This document shows positions 4,779-7,485 of a stretch of 7,485 nucleotides of DNA, piece after piece (position 1 is the first letter of the stretch; every line of letters begins with the position of its first letter). Location of the stretch: assembly GCA_003445095.1 (NCBI GenBank), contig DLVS01000797.1, forward strand, positions 1-7,485, written 5' to 3'. The DNA is from Verrucomicrobiales bacterium (lineage in GTDB: Bacteria > Verrucomicrobiota > Verrucomicrobiia > Limisphaerales > UBA9464). The position numbers and the translations under genes are program-made. Under the pieces are notes generated by a model. It did no database searches, was not told the DNA's origin, and was given only the letters and a program-made list of their open reading frames with translations.

Positions 4779-7485
4779 ATGAAGTCCTTGCCCTCGCTTT
4801 GGCAACGCGCGCTCTGCACGCTTCTTGCCTTGCTCCTGGCCCTACCCGCCAACGTCGTGGTCGGTCTCGCCCAATCCTCAGGTGCGCAAATCGGAGTCAA
4901 TGACGGAAGCCCATCACGGAGCGTCGTCACCAACCTCACGTTTACCCTGACCAATGGATTGGTTCCCGCCGCGGTTTCGTTGAACCGCTTACCCTTTGGT
5001 CCCGCGTTGGATCCCAACAGTCTGTTGGTCACCTCGTTGGAAGTCTCCAACACTTATCGACTGAGCTTCACTAACTTGCCCGGCAACCGCCTACCGGACG
5101 GCAACTATCTTGCCTCGGTGGTTGCCACACCCGGGACCAATCTGGCCGGGCCGCGTAAGGCTGATTCTTTGCCGATTCACGCCCTCTTCGGTGATCAAGA
5201 CGGCGACCGCGACGTGGACTTCTTCGACACGTTTGGCTTTCGCTCAACATGGTTGTCGGACGGTGCGGATTCACAATTTGATGCCCGCTTCGACGCCGAC
5301 GGAAACGGCGTGGTGGACGCTGGCGATCTGGCACAATTCTCAACGAACTATTTCACGCTGCTCCCGCCTCAAGCCGGAGCCTTCGCATTTTTGGAAATCG
5401 ATGATGGAACCAACGCGGGCGATAACCGTACGACCGTCGCAACCGTAGTAGGACGGGTGATTGTCACGAACGCGTTGTCCCGCGTTGAAGCGGCGCTACG
5501 GCAAGTATTGAGTCCAATTCCATTTCGTTTCGGCCCAATCACTGGCGACCTAGTCGAGAACACGTTTCGCCTTGATTCGAATCGACTCGCCGAGATGAGC
5601 GGGCAGGCGCTTTTGGACGGCGCGCATCAGTTCGCAGTGCGCGTGGTCGAAAATGACGGTTCCGAATCTGCCCGGTTCGTTTTGCCCTTTTCTCTTGGAG
5701 AATCGCGCGAGGTTTGTTTCGACTCGCTATCTGGTTGGGAGGTATCGGCGGCATCGACTGGTTCCGCGGAGAAACCACCCGGACGAGTTGCCATCGAGGA
5801 GTGCGATGCCGTTCTCGTCGAGGGAAATTCGTTCCTCGTTACGCTTAGCAAAGACATTCGAATTCCCGAAGGTGCGGCCGTTCTGAGCTTCGACTTCCGC
5901 GATCCGGAATTTGATTCGTCCGCCTTGGGCTCAATGCGTGATGCCTTCGAAGTGGCCGTCACGTCAATCAGCGGGGAATTGCTAAGCTATTCGGTGCAAG
6001 GGCAGGCCGGGATCGTTTCAGCGGCGACGATAAATCCTCCGGCGCTGCCAGCCGTGCCTTCCGCGATCTTGAACATCACTGAGGGAATGCCGCCGTCGTG
6101 GGCGCCGGGATCTCTTTTGACCGCTCTTTCGGATGGCCGCAGGCGTGGCTATCTCGACCTGAGCAGCCTCGGCGCCGGGACGATGGTTCGCTTGGCCTTT
6201 CGCCTCGTGAACAACGATGGGGACAGTCAGTCGCAGGTGAGAATCCGAGGTTTCGCGTTTGGGTCCGAACTGCCGGGAGGGCTGTCATCCGGAGGAGAAG
6301 TTCCTGCGTTCTCCACTTTGACGGGCTCGGCTCGTACTCCGACACCAATCGGTGCCCTGTCCTCAGGTCCCCTGAGAAAGACGCCTATCGCTCCGGTCGG
6401 AAGCTTAATAGAAAGCAGTTCACTGCGTCTCGACTCGCCGAGCGAGGAACCAAGCTTCCCCGTAGCCACCAATATCACCGCACCTCCGGGATTCCTGGTC
6501 CATACCTACTCGCTTGTGGAAGGGGTCTGCGCGATTGCTTTCCCTCCAGAGGGCAGTGCTTTCGGCAGCAATCTGTACGCCGCCACCGATCCTGACGCTG
6601 GCTTCCATTGGGCTGGGCCGGAGAAGATCTACAGGATTGAAGCGGATGGCGCGGCCACAGTGATCGCCAGCCTTCCTCTCCATGCAGGCCCGTGGAACAT
6701 GGATTTCCCGCCACTCGGCTCGCAGTTTGGCGACTTCTTGTACATCTCGGCTAACGACATGGACAACGCCCCATTGGACGGTTTGGACGGAGGGGGGACG
6801 ATTGTCCGCATGGATCACAGTGGAAGTTGGACCAATTTCACGGGCATCGGCTGGCGCAATGGCGGTCCGACAGAACCAACGGGGATCGCCTTTGGATACG
6901 GAACCTCATTCGGTGACCGTCTGTTTATCGCCAATTCATCTGATCGTCCCTCGGATATCACTCAGGTGGACCCCCAGGGCACCGTCACCAACTACTTCGA
7001 TGGTGGAGGGGAGTATGTGCCATTTTCTCCACTGATTGTCGGCAAGGGTCATTGGCGTGATCTTCTGCTCTTTCGCAACGGGGAAACGGTGGTCGGCCTG
7101 AACGCGCAACCTTCGGCTACGAATCTGTATTCGAGCCTCGCCTCCAGCCTGGCCATACCCACCCGCGGCCCGTTCGGAGACTACATCTACCTCACGAGAA
7201 CGAGCGGCAACGACCGGCGGATTGTCCGAATCGCACCCGATGGTACGGAAGAGATCTTCGCATACGGATTCGGGCCGCAGGCTGGGGTCTTTCACCTGAT
7301 ATCGATGGACAATCTGGAGTTTACCCCGGACGGGTTGACCCTCTTTGTCGCCGACTGGGCGCAGGGCAAGATCTATCGAATCATTCCCACTCAGATGCCG
7401 GCAGTTCTCTATGTCTCCGCGGCTGGGTTGCCAGAAGAACGTCCCGCAGGAACAACGATCTCCCTTTCCGGAGTGGCCGGTTACT
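4779..7485 (+). CDS. Large secreted multidomain protein with dockerin-like EF-hands and beta-propeller (3' truncated)
   Basis: The frame is open from ATG 4779 to the window edge, at least 902 codons, with no stop found. It starts 22 bp after the barrel gene with no clear ribosome-binding site. A signal peptide covers residues 1-31 (LCTLLALLLALPANVVVGLA|QSS). Residues ~36-130 match the NDGSPSRSVV ... LPDGNY module. Two 12-residue calcium loops follow at D139-D150 (DQDGDRDVDFFD) and D172-D183 (DADGNGVVDAGD), a dockerin type I-like pair. Residues ~205-308 are Ig-like (LLDGAHQFAVRVVENDGS). Residues ~340-495 form a domain seen in Planctomycetes/Verrucomicrobia proteins (EGNSFLV 348, DAFEVAV 388, RLVNNDGD 475). 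Residues ~568-870 make a beta-propeller with recurring FGxxLY blades at F595, F650, F711 and F799, ending FVADWAQGKIYRI. A new domain then begins and is cut off. It is probably a cell-surface or secreted protein; no catalytic motif was recognised. Confidence 0.9.
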   Translation, partial: MKSLPSLWQRALCTLLALLLALPANVVVGLAQSSGAQIGVNDGSPSRSVVTNLTFTLTNGLVPAAVSLNRLPFGPALDPNSLLVTSLEVSNTYRLSFTNLPGNRLPDGNYLASVVATPGTNLAGPRKADSLPIHALFGDQDGDRDVDFFDTFGFRSTWLSDGADSQFDARFDADGNGVVDAGDLAQFSTNYFTLLPPQAGAFAFLEIDDGTNAGDNRTTVATVVGRVIVTNALSRVEAALRQVLSPIPFRFGPITGDLVENTFRLDSNRLAEMSGQALLDGAHQFAVRVVENDGSESARFVLPFSLGESREVCFDSLSGWEVSAASTGSAEKPPGRVAIEECDAVLVEGNSFLVTLSKDIRIPEGAAVLSFDFRDPEFDSSALGSMRDAFEVAVTSISGELLSYSVQGQAGIVSAATINPPALPAVPSAILNITEGMPPSWAPGSLLTALSDGRRRGYLDLSSLGAGTMVRLAFRLVNNDGDSQSQVRIRGFAFGSELPGGLSSGGEVPAFSTLTGSARTPTPIGALSSGPLRKTPIAPVGSLIESSSLRLDSPSEEPSFPVATNITAPPGFLVHTYSLVEGVCAIAFPPEGSAFGSNLYAATDPDAGFHWAGPEKIYRIEADGAATVIASLPLHAGPWNMDFPPLGSQFGDFLYISANDMDNAPLDGLDGGGTIVRMDHSGSWTNFTGIGWRNGGPTEPTGIAFGYGTSFGDRLFIANSSDRPSDITQVDPQGTVTNYFDGGGEYVPFSPLIVGKGHWRDLLLFRNGETVVGLNAQPSATNLYSSLASSLAIPTRGPFGDYIYLTRTSGNDRRIVRIAPDGTEEIFAYGFGPQAGVFHLISMDNLEFTPDGLTLFVADWAQGKIYRIIPTQMPAVLYVSAAGLPEERPAGTTISLSGVAGY
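5193..5327 (+). other. Dockerin-like paired EF-hand loops
   Basis: Within the large exoprotein, two calcium-loop sequences (DQDGDRDVDFFD and DADGNGVVDAGD) sit 33 residues apart. Each is followed by a short helix-like stretch (TFGFRSTW and LAQFSTNYF). Acidic or Asn residues at loop positions 1, 3, 5, 9 and 12 fit calcium binding, and the spacing fits type I dockerins. The same LFGDxDGDxDVD pattern is widespread in Planctomycetes/Verrucomicrobia exoproteins, where its partner is generally unknown. Calcium binding is likely; cohesin binding is inference. Confidence 0.7.

Noticed and set aside
6098..6595. 165-codon plus-strand frame inside the large exoprotein gene
   Set aside because: It overlaps a frame that is open for more than 900 codons with continuous recognisable modules; this alternative product is Arg/Ser-rich and lacks domain features.
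1..7485. CRISPR array, tRNA/rRNA, insertion sequence or phage genes
   Set aside because: No spaced direct repeats, cloverleaf-like segments, transposase/integrase motifs or terminal inverted repeats were seen on either strand.

Overview
The window reads as part of a Verrucomicrobiota genome (Pedosphaera/Limisphaerales-like), moderately GC-rich. This rests on modules I recognise rather than on a search. The third gene has a C-terminal SYLVQYSFDLTNW...QWIDAGPPKT...RYYRIF domain and a preceding GLFEQVVRVTNATG...NGLPYF domain, both typical of large secreted verrucomicrobial proteins. The fifth gene has the NDGSxxRSxV...DGNY module followed by a dockerin-like EF-hand pair, and an EGxSFLV...DAFEVAV...RLVNNDGD domain, all common in Planctomycetes/Verrucomicrobia surface proteins.

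Layout: five genes, all on the + strand and closely packed. (1) 1-1740, 5'-truncated: an extracytoplasmic FG-GAP (integrin-alpha-like) propeller, one membrane helix, then a NarL/DesK-type histidine kinase core. (2) 1744-2406: its NarL/FixJ-type response regulator, 3 bp downstream. (3) 2529-3704 (or from 2463): a secreted protein with a cohesin-like N-terminal domain. (4) 3701-4756: an outer-membrane beta-barrel protein whose ATG overlaps the previous stop codon. (5) 4779-beyond 7485: a very large secreted multidomain protein with a dockerin-like calcium-binding pair, Ig-like and DAFEV-type domains and a beta-propeller, cut by the window end. The only appreciable non-coding stretch is about 2407-2528, which holds a nested inverted repeat.

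Working picture (inference): the kinase and regulator form a two-component system that senses something outside the cell through its propeller. It may control the three adjacent genes, which encode an envelope or surface assembly: a cohesin-like protein, an outer-membrane barrel and a dockerin-bearing exoprotein. The cohesin-like and dockerin-like modules lying two genes apart make a testable pair. No tRNA, rRNA, CRISPR array, insertion sequence or phage gene was seen.
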